This document shows, piece after piece, positions 55,216-62,033 of a stretch of 64,000 nt of DNA (the stretch's first letter is position 1; each line of letters begins with the position of its first letter). The notes under the pieces are model-generated. The model did no database searches, had not been told where the DNA came from, and was given only the letters and a program-made list of their open reading frames with translations. The DNA comes from Kibdelosporangium banguiense (GTDB lineage Bacteria; Actinomycetota; Actinomycetes; Mycobacteriales; Pseudonocardiaceae). The stretch is taken from the NCBI RefSeq assembly GCF_017876405.1, contig NZ_JAGINW010000001.1, forward strand, positions 1,811,203-1,875,202, read 5' to 3'. The position numbers were made by a program, and so were the translations under genes.

Positions 55216-55514
55216 GCCCGACCAGTGACTACCAGGTGGCGGTCACCGTGTTCACGACCGTGGCCGCCGGGGATGCCCGTGACCAGCGGGACGCCCAGAA
55301 CTGGGCCGTGATGGCGGTGGAACAGGCCTTGCACAGCGTGGCCACCGGCACCCGCCTGGGCGGTGTGGTCAGTGTGCCGTCGCGGTACCCGGCCCTGACC
55401 ACCCGCCAGGTCGACGTCCATGCCGTGATGGACACCGGCACCGCCGGGATCAATGGCTACCTGACCATCAGGCCGACCGGTCGGGCCTACCCGCAACCGG
55501 GCGAGCCCGGCTGA
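55212..55514 (+). CDS. Element B hypothetical protein
   Basis: 100 residues from GTG 55212 (GTGA overlap). YQVAVTVFTTVAAGDARDQR then VMAVEQALHSVATGTRLGG is a beta-helix-beta pattern, and DVHAVMDTGTAGINGYLTI ends it. No family recognised. Confidence 0.65.
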   Translation: MSPTSDYQVAVTVFTTVAAGDARDQRDAQNWAVMAVEQALHSVATGTRLGGVVSVPSRYPALTTRQVDVHAVMDTGTAGINGYLTIRPTGRAYPQPGEPG

Positions 55515-55557
55515 CTGGAACCGGCAGGCCTGTACGCCCATCGTGCAGGCGCAACCG

Positions 55558-55814
55558 GGTTCCTGAACCACCCCAGCAACCGGCCCGGCGGGTTCCGAAC
55601 CGCCGACGCCCCTTGGCGTTTATGAACGCGCCCGCCGGGCCGGTCTCCCACCCCCACGACCCCTGTTCACGAATCCGGGTTTCCGCTGTTCCGGGCAGGT
55701 GTACCCCCGTTCCCTCATCACGGTGTACCCCCGTGGAACATCGCTGGTCTGCGATGCCGCGAACCCGGGTTCACCCGGGCCGGGATGCCGTTTCGGCAAC
55801 GGGTTCGTGAACCC
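55558..55814. repeat. GGTTC/GAACC palindrome block
   Basis: The gene-free gap 55515-55843 holds four dyads on one word: GGTTC-ct-GAACC (55558-55569), GGTTC-c-GAACC (55591-55601), GAACCCGGGTTC (55761-55772) and GGGTTC-gt-GAACCC (55801-55814). GTGTACCCCCGT occurs twice (about 55699 and 55721). Possible operator array or replication-control region ahead of rep. Confidence 0.75.
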
Positions 55815-55843
55815 CGTCCTTCGCATCACGAGAGGCCCTTGCT

Positions 55844-56140
55844 GTGTCCTCCCTGAACCCCACTCTGAACCTGAACCCGCCCGGTGAACCACTGGACCTG
55901 GCAACGGTCGTTGCCGTGCTCTACGTCAGCCCGTTCACCGCCGTCGACTACCGGCAGATGCCCACAGCGGCACTGGCCGCCTACGTCACCACCGTGACCG
56001 CCGACCCACGATGCCGGGTGACCGAACTGGTGACCTTCCTGGCGGACACCCGCCGGGCCGGACTGTGCCGCGCCGAAGCCCGGCACCTGGCCGACGCCGA
56101 ACGTCACGCGCCGCGCGTGCTGTCCGCACTCACGCACTGA
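55844..56140 (+). CDS. Element B hypothetical protein with LYVSP motif, second copy
   Basis: 98 residues from GTG 55844. AVLYVSPFTAVDYRQM corresponds to the motif in the 54904 gene. The C-terminus is helical and His/Arg-rich. It precedes rep by 37 bp and may help replication control; no family evidence. Confidence 0.6.
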   Translation: MSSLNPTLNLNPPGEPLDLATVVAVLYVSPFTAVDYRQMPTAALAAYVTTVTADPRCRVTELVTFLADTRRAGLCRAEARHLADAERHAPRVLSALTH

Positions 56141-56177
56141 CGTTCCCGTTCCTGCCCTGTCACAAGGGAGACACATC

Positions 56178-57533
56178 GTGACTCACGCCAACCCCACCCC
56201 GCCCGGTGTCCGGCGGCTGTACCCGGTCCCGGTGCCAGAACCTGCGGACGGGGACACCCTGGCCACCCGCGCGGCCGACCAGGTGGCCCGTGCCCGGCTG
56301 TGGCTGCCGCCGGCCGATCCGGAGGTGTTCGACTGCTACCTCGGGCGGCTGGCCGTGCAGCTGGACCCGCACACCGAAGCGGACCCGGTCGGGGTGATGG
56401 TCTCGCTGCTGGCTGCCGCCGGGGTTCACCTCGGGCCGGGGCCACACCTGCAGCTCGGCTACGAACGACACCCGCTGTTGGTTTGGCCGCTGGTGATCGG
56501 CGAGACCGGGCGGGGAAAGAAGGGCACGGCGTACAACGCGGCGAAAGCTCTACTCTCTCAAGCTGACACCGAATTCGTGGCCAGCAATGTCCAGTCCGGA
56601 CTGTCCAGCGGCGAAGGTCTGGCCGCCGTGTTCGCCAGTGACCCTGACAGTGCTGGGAAGGGTCGGGCGCGGCTGCTACCCGAGGGCGACTGTCGCCTAC
56701 TCGCCTACGAGCCGGAATGGGCAGCGGTGATGGCCCGGATGAAACGCGAGGGCAACACCCTGTCCGCCACCCTGCGCGCCGCATGGGAAGGCGGCAATCT
56801 GTCCACATTGAACGTGGACGCCCGGGTAGCCCGACAGGCGCATGTGGGCATCCTCGCGCACATCACACCGAAGGAGTTCAAGGCCAAGGTGTCCGCGTCC
56901 GATATGGCCGGTGGCACCTACAACCGGTTCCTGCCGATCGCGGTTGCCCAGTCCAAATTCCTTTACATCCCAACGGTTCCCGACCCGGCCCTATTGATCG
57001 ACCTGGGCGCGTCCCTGGGAGACCGGCTACGGCAAGGCGCCCGGTTCGGCCCGGTCGGGCTAAGCCAGGCCGGAACCGCGCAGTGGAGCCACATCTACCT
57101 GGAATTCTCCGACCACCCCGAGGAGGACACCAGCCAAGTCGCCGAATTCATCTCCCGGGCAGCACCGCAATGCCTGCGGATCGCGGCCATCTACGCCGCG
57201 CTCGATCGCACAGACCAGATCAGCCCGGATCACCTGACCGCCGCAGCTGCGTTGGTGCGCTACGCCATCGCGTCCGCCGCCGCCGTGCTGCAACCCAGTG
57301 ACGTCCTGCGCAAGCTGGCCGCGTTCATCGCGCAAGCCGGGCCGGACGGGCGGACCCGCGAGGAAATCCGCTCAGGCTGCTTCCAGCGCAACATCACCGC
57401 CGACAAGGTGGCCGCGCTGCTGGACAAGCTCGTGACCGCCGGGCAGATCACTCGGGGCGAACGCCGGTCGCCCAGTGGCCGGGGCCGCCCGGCCGAAGTG
57501 TTCACCGCCAACCCGCCCGACCTACGCGGTTAA
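56178..57533 (+). CDS. DUF3987-type replication protein/helicase
   Basis: 451 residues from GTG 56178. A degenerate P-loop GETGRGKKGT (108-117) has Lys where Ser/Thr is usual, as is common in actinomycete members. LLAYEPEWAAVMARMKREGN, AHVGILAHITPKEFKAKVS and YNRFLPIAVAQSK are typical of DUF3987 helicases used as element replication proteins. A C-terminal winged-helix-like tail (ITADKVAALLDKLVTAGQIT) follows. Likely drives transient replication after excision. Confidence 0.8.
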   Translation: MTHANPTPPGVRRLYPVPVPEPADGDTLATRAADQVARARLWLPPADPEVFDCYLGRLAVQLDPHTEADPVGVMVSLLAAAGVHLGPGPHLQLGYERHPLLVWPLVIGETGRGKKGTAYNAAKALLSQADTEFVASNVQSGLSSGEGLAAVFASDPDSAGKGRARLLPEGDCRLLAYEPEWAAVMARMKREGNTLSATLRAAWEGGNLSTLNVDARVARQAHVGILAHITPKEFKAKVSASDMAGGTYNRFLPIAVAQSKFLYIPTVPDPALLIDLGASLGDRLRQGARFGPVGLSQAGTAQWSHIYLEFSDHPEEDTSQVAEFISRAAPQCLRIAAIYAALDRTDQISPDHLTAAAALVRYAIASAAAVLQPSDVLRKLAAFIAQAGPDGRTREEIRSGCFQRNITADKVAALLDKLVTAGQITRGERRSPSGRGRPAEVFTANPPDLRG

Positions 57534-58348
57534 CGCGGAAACGCGGCAAATGCCGTGACCAGGGCAAACGTGTCTGGACGGGCCCGAATTACCGCGTACC
57601 TACGCGGTAATTGCCGCCCCACCTCCAACAAAACCACAGGTCAGCGAGTTGTCGCGTTACCGCGTTTACCGCGTACCGAGAAACGAGGACACGACCACCG
57701 CCAGGCACGCGGCCACGCGCGACGCGGTAGCGACTGGCGCGCTACCGGTAGCGGCTGCGCTACCCGCCCCGCTACCCCGGTCACCAACCCTGATCAGGCC
57801 GTATATCCCCAGGTAGCGGGTAGCGGCACCACCTCCCATCCCGCAACTAGCCCTCTCAGGAGGTCATCCGCACTCACCGACCGCGCTACCGCCACCCAAC
57901 GAGCCGCTACCACTGGCCAGTCACCCGACACGCAGCCGGGCAACGAGATGCCCCCGCGCCGGGCCGGGGGAGGGCATCTCATCTCTCGCAGCTGCGGAAC
58001 AGCCAGGGTCTAGATCTAGACCCTTCTGCCTCTAGACCTAGAGCCCCCTCTAGACCTCAAAACCGGCAGTGACCAGGTCACTAGGGCCTAGCCCCCTCCG
58101 GTTACAGCCACACCAGTCCGGCTGTAACCGGAGGGGGGAGGCAGGGAGCCAGTCAGGGACTCGGCCGGCGGGCAGGGAGTTCTCCCTAACCCCTCCCTGG
58201 CCAGCCTCCCTGGGATGACCAGCGCAAACCACGCTCAGGGACCCAGGGAGGTAGCCGCCACAAGCCGCCGGAACCCCCCGGATTTCGGCACTTCCTGGAC
58301 CCCTTGCCGGGTCCCTCCCCAACCGACCAGCGGAAGGGCACACCACCC
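57534..58348. repeat. Repeat-rich gap between rep and xis, candidate origin
   Basis: 815 bp without a gene, made of successive word blocks: GCGGTAA/TTACCGCG (57528-57690), GGTAGC/GCTACC (57725-57915), TCTAGA with the 18-bp perfect palindrome GGGTCTAGATCTAGACCC (58006-58023) and more CTAGAC copies to 58058. The GGTTACAGCC stem (58092-58137) and CAGGGAG/CTCCCTG (58138-58250) come next. The iteron-like GCGGTAA block right after rep is the best origin candidate. Confidence 0.7.
58092..58137. repeat. Perfect 18-bp stem with 10-nt loop
   Basis: CCCCCTCCGGTTACAGCC (58092-58109) and its exact complement (58120-58137) flank ACACCAGTCC. It lacks a T-run and lies in the rep-xis gap, so it may be a replication-initiation cruciform or protein site rather than a simple terminator. 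Confidence 0.85.
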
Positions 58349-58585
58349 ATGCGACGCACCACCGCCATCACCCGGCCGACCACGGGGGACGTGACCACGC
58401 CGGAACCGATCCTCTTCGACGTTCCGTCCGCCGCCCGGCAACTGAGCATCAGCCGGACCACGCTCTACGAACTGCTCAAAGCCGGAGAAATCGAGTCCGT
58501 GAAAATCGGTGCGCTCCGGCGAATCTCACTGGCCGCACTTCACGCCTACACGGCACGGAAAGCCGCTGAATACCGGGCTGCATAG
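58349..58585 (+). CDS. xis: Excisionase
   Basis: 78 residues from ATG 58349 (GGAAGGG upstream). LFDVPSAARQLSISRTTLYE then LLKAGEIESVKIGALRRISL is the excisionase helix-turn-helix. It lies 43 bp before int, the standard xis-int order, and directs excision over integration. An in-frame upstream ATG at 58304 lacks support. Confidence 0.9.
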   Translation: MRRTTAITRPTTGDVTTPEPILFDVPSAARQLSISRTTLYELLKAGEIESVKIGALRRISLAALHAYTARKAAEYRAA

Positions 58586-58628
58586 CCTGTCGCTCCATCC
58601 GCCATAACCACACATCGGAGATCACCAC

Positions 58629-60083
58629 ATGGGACGCAAGAAACGCCCCGAGGGCACACGTGCGCCAAACGGCGCCTCATCCATCTACTTTGGAAAGGAT
58701 GGGAAATGGCACGGACGCGTCACTATGGGCGTTCGTGACAACGGCAAACCAGACCGACGCCATGTGGAACGGAAGACCGAAGCGGAGGTTATCCGGGCCG
58801 TCCGTGAGCTGGAAAAGCAGCGTGACTCCGGGAAGGTTCGCAAGGCAGGCAATGCGTGGACTGTCGAGAAGTGGCTTACGCATTGGCTGGACAACATCAT
58901 TGGGCCATCGGTACGCCCGAAGACGGCTCAGCGGTACCGGACTGACATTGTCGAGTACCTGATTCCAGGCCTAGGCGCTCACCGTCTCGACAAGTTGCAG
59001 CCTGAGCACATCGAAAAGTTGTACGCGAAGCTTCGGGCACGGAAGCCGCCGCTGGCATCGTCGAGCATTTACCACGTGCACGCGACGATACGAACTTCGC
59101 TGAACGAGGCAGTGAAGCGGCGGCACATCGTTGAGAACCCCGCCCTGATTGCGAAGCCACCACAACTCGTAGAGCCGGAAATCGAGCCGCTGACGGTAGA
59201 CGAGGCAAAGCGCATTCTCGCGTCAGCAGCTGCGCGCCGGAACGGCGTCCGCTTCGCTTTGGCTCTGGCTATGGGACTTCGCCAAGGTGAGGCCATCGGG
59301 TTGAAGTGGGACGATATCGCCATCGTGTGGCATCACGGTTGTGCAGAAGGAAAACCCTGCAACACCAGCCGTCCGATGGACTGCCCGGCCGGTTATGCAA
59401 CCGGCACGATCACAGTCCGCCGGGCATTGCAGCGCCACACATGGCGGCATGGCTGCGATAACCCCACCGAGTGCGGCGAACGCTTCCACCGCACGGCGTG
59501 CCCAGCGAAGTGCAAGCGCCATCGGGACCGCAAGAACTGCATTCGGGACGAGAAAGGGCATCCCCGGCCGTGTGCGGAGAACTGTGCTGAGCACGCCCGG
59601 CACTGCCCGGACCGCGTAGGCGGTGGCCTGGTTGAGGTTCCCACGAAATCCCGGGCCGGACGGCGGACCGTGGCGATTCCCGGCCGTCTCGCCGAATGGC
59701 TGTTCCAGCATCGGGAGGAGCAGGCCGAAGACCGGCGGCTGGCCGCGAACCTGTGGCAGGACGGCGGTTGGGTGTTCGCTCAGCCCACCGGCAAGCCGAT
59801 CGACCCACGAGCGGACTACCAGGAGTGGCGAGACCTGCTCGGCGCGGCGGACGTCCGGGCGGCACGCCTTCACGACGCGCGCCACACCACGGCAACCATG
59901 CTGCTGGTCCTCCGGACGCCCGTCCGGGCCGTCATGGAGTTGATGGGCTGGACAGCCGCGTCCATGGCAAGCCGGTACATGCACGTGCCTGACGAGATCA
60001 AAGAGGGCATCGCCGGGCAGATGGGCAACCTGCTCTGGTCACCTCCCAGCGACCAGCGGGAGCGGGGTGAGATCACGGGTTAG
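58629..60083 (+). CDS. int: Tyrosine site-specific integrase with Cys-rich insert
   Basis: 484 residues. N-terminal arm-binding region (SSIYFGKDGKWHGRVTMG), core-binding domain about 78-180, catalytic R218 (GLRQGE), K340 (TKSRAGRR), H415 and R418 (LHDARH), W441 and Tyr450 (MASRYMHV). Between strands, residues 236-328 form an insert with 11 Cys and many His, probably zinc-binding. It recombines att at the tRNA-Thr 3' half; all catalytic residues are present, so it may be active. Confidence 0.95.
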   Translation: MGRKKRPEGTRAPNGASSIYFGKDGKWHGRVTMGVRDNGKPDRRHVERKTEAEVIRAVRELEKQRDSGKVRKAGNAWTVEKWLTHWLDNIIGPSVRPKTAQRYRTDIVEYLIPGLGAHRLDKLQPEHIEKLYAKLRARKPPLASSSIYHVHATIRTSLNEAVKRRHIVENPALIAKPPQLVEPEIEPLTVDEAKRILASAAARRNGVRFALALAMGLRQGEAIGLKWDDIAIVWHHGCAEGKPCNTSRPMDCPAGYATGTITVRRALQRHTWRHGCDNPTECGERFHRTACPAKCKRHRDRKNCIRDEKGHPRPCAENCAEHARHCPDRVGGGLVEVPTKSRAGRRTVAIPGRLAEWLFQHREEQAEDRRLAANLWQDGGWVFAQPTGKPIDPRADYQEWRDLLGAADVRAARLHDARHTTATMLLVLRTPVRAVMELMGWTAASMASRYMHVPDEIKEGIAGQMGNLLWSPPSDQRERGEITG

Positions 60084-60459
60084 GTCCGAGCAACCGGGTT
60101 AGATTCCTAACTCGGCTTCCTAACTCGGCGGGTTAGGCGCCCGATCCGGGCCGTGAGCTGCACGAAGGTAGGGGGTTAGGCGGGTTAGGCCTCTGTGGAC
60201 GCCTCTCCAGAGACGGCCAAAACGGCAGTCTCGCAGGGATGCCGTCGGAACTACGTCCTTAGGCTCTGCGATCCCCGCTGGTGAGGAACAGGCACTGGTT
60301 GAGCATGTTGAGCGCCCGGAGTGTCGCCATACCGACGGGGACGTGACAGTCCTGGCAGCCGTAGACGGCTGCGGTTGCCAGGACCCCCAAGAACCCCCAA
60401 TATGTCCCAGCCTCCCTACGTGCTTGCTGACGCAAGCCAAGCTGCGGACAAGGCTGCCA
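60073..60459. repeat. GGGTTAG/CTAACTC block after int
   Basis: GGGTTAG appears at about 60077, 60096, 60131, 60174 and 60182, with CCTAACTCGG twice (60106 and 60119). Positions 60093-60250 are repeated near 61620-61764. The rest of the gap to 60459 contains no gene I can support. Confidence 0.75.
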
Positions 60460-60960
60460 CTAATCTCGAACTATCTCGTGACGCACGTCAAGGTCATCTG
60501 CTGTCACACCGAAACGTCGAAGGTAGGCTGCATGAGATGGCCCCTTGAAAGCATCTTTGCGACGCTCGAAGAATCGTTTGTTATGCCAACTCACACCAAA
60601 CCGAATCGTCATACGGTCACGGATTGTATTTTGCCATTCCCACAGCATCAATTGCTCCGGCCGCGCCCGGAGACGCTCATCGGACCAGCGTAGGAGCTTA
60701 ACACATTCTCGAAGATTGGCCTCGTCGTCGAAAACAATCTCGACCGTCGTACGGGCGTACGGCACGCGGGGAGGCCCTGGAAGTTCGCTTCCCTCAAGTA
60801 TCTGGGTCGGCCTAGTCTTGCCGCGTTCAAGTAGACGGTTGAGCTCTTCGTCGATTTCCAATTCCCCTAGCTCGCGCGCTACACCAAGAACATCAATGGG
60901 GTTTATCTCAACATCGTTGACATCGTCAACATCGTCGCGCATTTTAGCTACACCTCGCAA
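60460..60960 (-). CDS. Unknown cargo protein between integrase copies
   Basis: 166 residues from ATG 60960 (or 60942). Acidic N-terminus DDVDDVNDVEINPIDVLG, then TTVEIVFDDEANLRECVKLL and LMLWEWQNTIRDRMTIRFGV. No family recognised; no membrane segment. Codon use is less GC-biased than neighbours. It sits in about 1.1 kb of DNA absent from the duplicated integrase region and was likely acquired separately. Confidence 0.6.
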   Translation of the reverse strand: MRGVAKMRDDVDDVNDVEINPIDVLGVARELGELEIDEELNRLLERGKTRPTQILEGSELPGPPRVPYARTTVEIVFDDEANLRECVKLLRWSDERLRARPEQLMLWEWQNTIRDRMTIRFGVSWHNKRFFERRKDAFKGPSHAAYLRRFGVTADDLDVRHEIVRD

Positions 60961-61031
60961 TCAACCATCACGATGTTTACACGAGTGTTGCACCAGCTGC
61001 CGTCATTGTCTATGACTCGCCAAGGTTTCTC

Positions 61032-61096
61032 GCGAGTGGCCCCTCTCTGATTAGCGAGTGGCCCCTCCTGATCGGTGAGTGGCCCCTTCCTGATTA
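61032..61096 (+). repeat. Three tandem 21-22-bp repeats
   Basis: G(C/T)GAGTGGCCCC followed by TCTCTGATTA, TCCTGATCG and TTCCTGATTA occurs three times in a row (61032, 61054, 61075). They precede the broken integrase copy. Possibly leftover ends of an insertion sequence or recombination sites; nothing else of such an element remains. Confidence 0.75.
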
Positions 61097-61139
61097 GCGG
61101 TAGCCTCCTGTTGGAACGTCACCGAATTCCGTTTGGGAC

Positions 61140-61576
61140 CATTGTCGATCGCCTGGTCGAGGTTCCCACGAAGTCTCGCGCTGGTCGGCGAACAGTGGCC
61201 ATTCCCGGCCGTCTCGCCGAATGGCTGTTCCAGCACCGAGAGGAACAGGCCGAAGAGCGTCGGCAGGCTGCAAACCCGTGACACGACGACGGTTGGGTGT
61301 TCACTCAGCCCACCGGCAAGCCGATCGACCCGCGAGCGGACTACCAAGAATGGCGGGACTTGCTCAGCGCAGCTGAGGTCCGGGCGGCACAGTTGCACGA
61401 CGCGCGCCACACCACAGCCACCATGCTGCTGGTCCTCAGGACGCCTGTCCGGGGCCGTCATGGAGCTCATGGGCTGGACAACGGCATCTATGGCCAGCCG
61501 GTACATGCACGTGCCTGACGAGATCAAAGAGGGCATCGCGGGACAGCTGGGAAACCTGCTCTGGGTCGCCGCCTGA
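61140..61576 (+). pseudogene. Second integrase 3' end, broken copy
   Basis: From about 61151 it parallels codons 333 onward of the intact integrase (VEVPTKSRAGRRTVAIPGRL, DYQEWRDLL, LHDARHTTATM, MASRYMHV). The Trp at codon 377 is TGA (61279-61281), and an extra G in the run at 61451-61454 shifts the frame before ELMGWT. It lacks the N-terminal two thirds. A relic of another related element or of a partial duplication. Confidence 0.9.
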
Positions 61577-61589
61577 CGACCGGAGGGAT

Positions 61590-61764
61590 GCGGGTTAGAT
61601 CGCGGGTTAGGTGCACGCGGCCGGGTTAGATTCCTAACTCGGCGGGTTAGGCGCCCAATCCGGGCCGTGAGCTGGGCAAAGTTCGCGGGTTAGGCGGGTT
61701 AGGTCCCTGTGTGCCCCGTCCGCAGAGGGGCCGAAACAGCCGTCTCTCAGGGATGCTGTCAGAG
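61590..61764. repeat. Second GGGTTAG block
   Basis: GGGTTAG occurs at 61592, 61604, 61623, 61644, 61688 and 61697 with one CCTAACTCGG. About 145 bp align with 60093-60250, including GCC(C/A)ATCCGGGCCGTGAGCTG-like sequence. It lies after the broken integrase copy just as the first block follows the intact one. Confidence 0.75.
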
Positions 61765-61790
61765 CTAACTGAGACGGGAACTGAGACGAA

Positions 61791-61823
61791 CGCCCGGCCA
61801 CTGTCCATAGTGGCCGGGCGTTT
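61791..61823 (+). terminator. Terminator-like hairpin before the tRNA
   Basis: Perfect 12-bp stem (CGCCCGGCCACT at 61791-61802 with 61809-61820), 6-nt loop, then TTT. It separates the element's + transcripts from the opposing tRNA gene. Confidence 0.75.
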
Positions 61824-61835
61824 CGCCTGGTAGAG

Positions 61836-61881
61836 GTGGAGCCGCCTAAGGGAATCGAACCCTTGACCTACGCATTACGAG
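61836..61881. repeat. att copy 3 (right end of element B, inside tRNA-Thr)
   Basis: Identical over 46 bp to 49133-49178; 61839-61884 is identical to att copy 1. It restores the tRNA 3' half after integration. Confidence 0.93.
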
Positions 61882-61913
61882 TGCGTCGCTCTAGCCGTCT
61901 GAGCTAAGGCGGC
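61837..61913 (-). tRNA. tRNA-Thr, anticodon CGT
   Basis: The reverse strand folds as acceptor GCCGCCT/AGGCGGC, D arm GCTC...GAGC, anticodon stem ACGCA/TGCGT with loop CTCGTAA, and T arm AAGGG-TTCGATT-CCCTT. Discriminator T and an encoded CCA follow. Anticodon CGT reads ACG (Thr). Its 3' half is the integration target of elements A and B. Confidence 0.97.
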
Positions 61914-62033
61914 GTGACCTTGTTCAGTGTAGCGGGTGGGGTTGAGGGGTTTACGACCACCCGCATGGGTGAGGGGGTTGGGCGTCACTGGGGGGTGGGC
62001 GGGTCGTTAGGCAGTGTGATGGGAGTCGCACGG

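Larger units (their letters stand above)
49138..61881. mobile_element. Element B: integrative element in tRNA-Thr with rep-xis-int
   Basis: About 12.7 kb between att copies 2 and 3. Order from left: repeat blocks, exported SH3 protein, small AT-rich cargo, Nudix/XRE pair (-), GntR (-), then a + operon of small genes, DUF3987-type Rep, repeat-rich gap, Xis, Int, unknown cargo (-), broken integrase copy, att. The rep-xis-int order and GntR regulator match actinomycete integrative elements (pSAM2-like). No FtsK/SpoIIIE-type TraB gene is present. Confidence 0.88.

Noticed and set aside
57534-58348. CRISPR array
   Set aside because: Repeats are 6-18 bp, mixed in orientation and irregularly spaced, with no uniform spacers and no cas genes.
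60073-60190. Telomere-like GGGTTAG repeats or a G-quadruplex element
   Set aside because: The spacing is irregular, both orientations occur, and neighbouring blocks use other words; treated as one of the word blocks.
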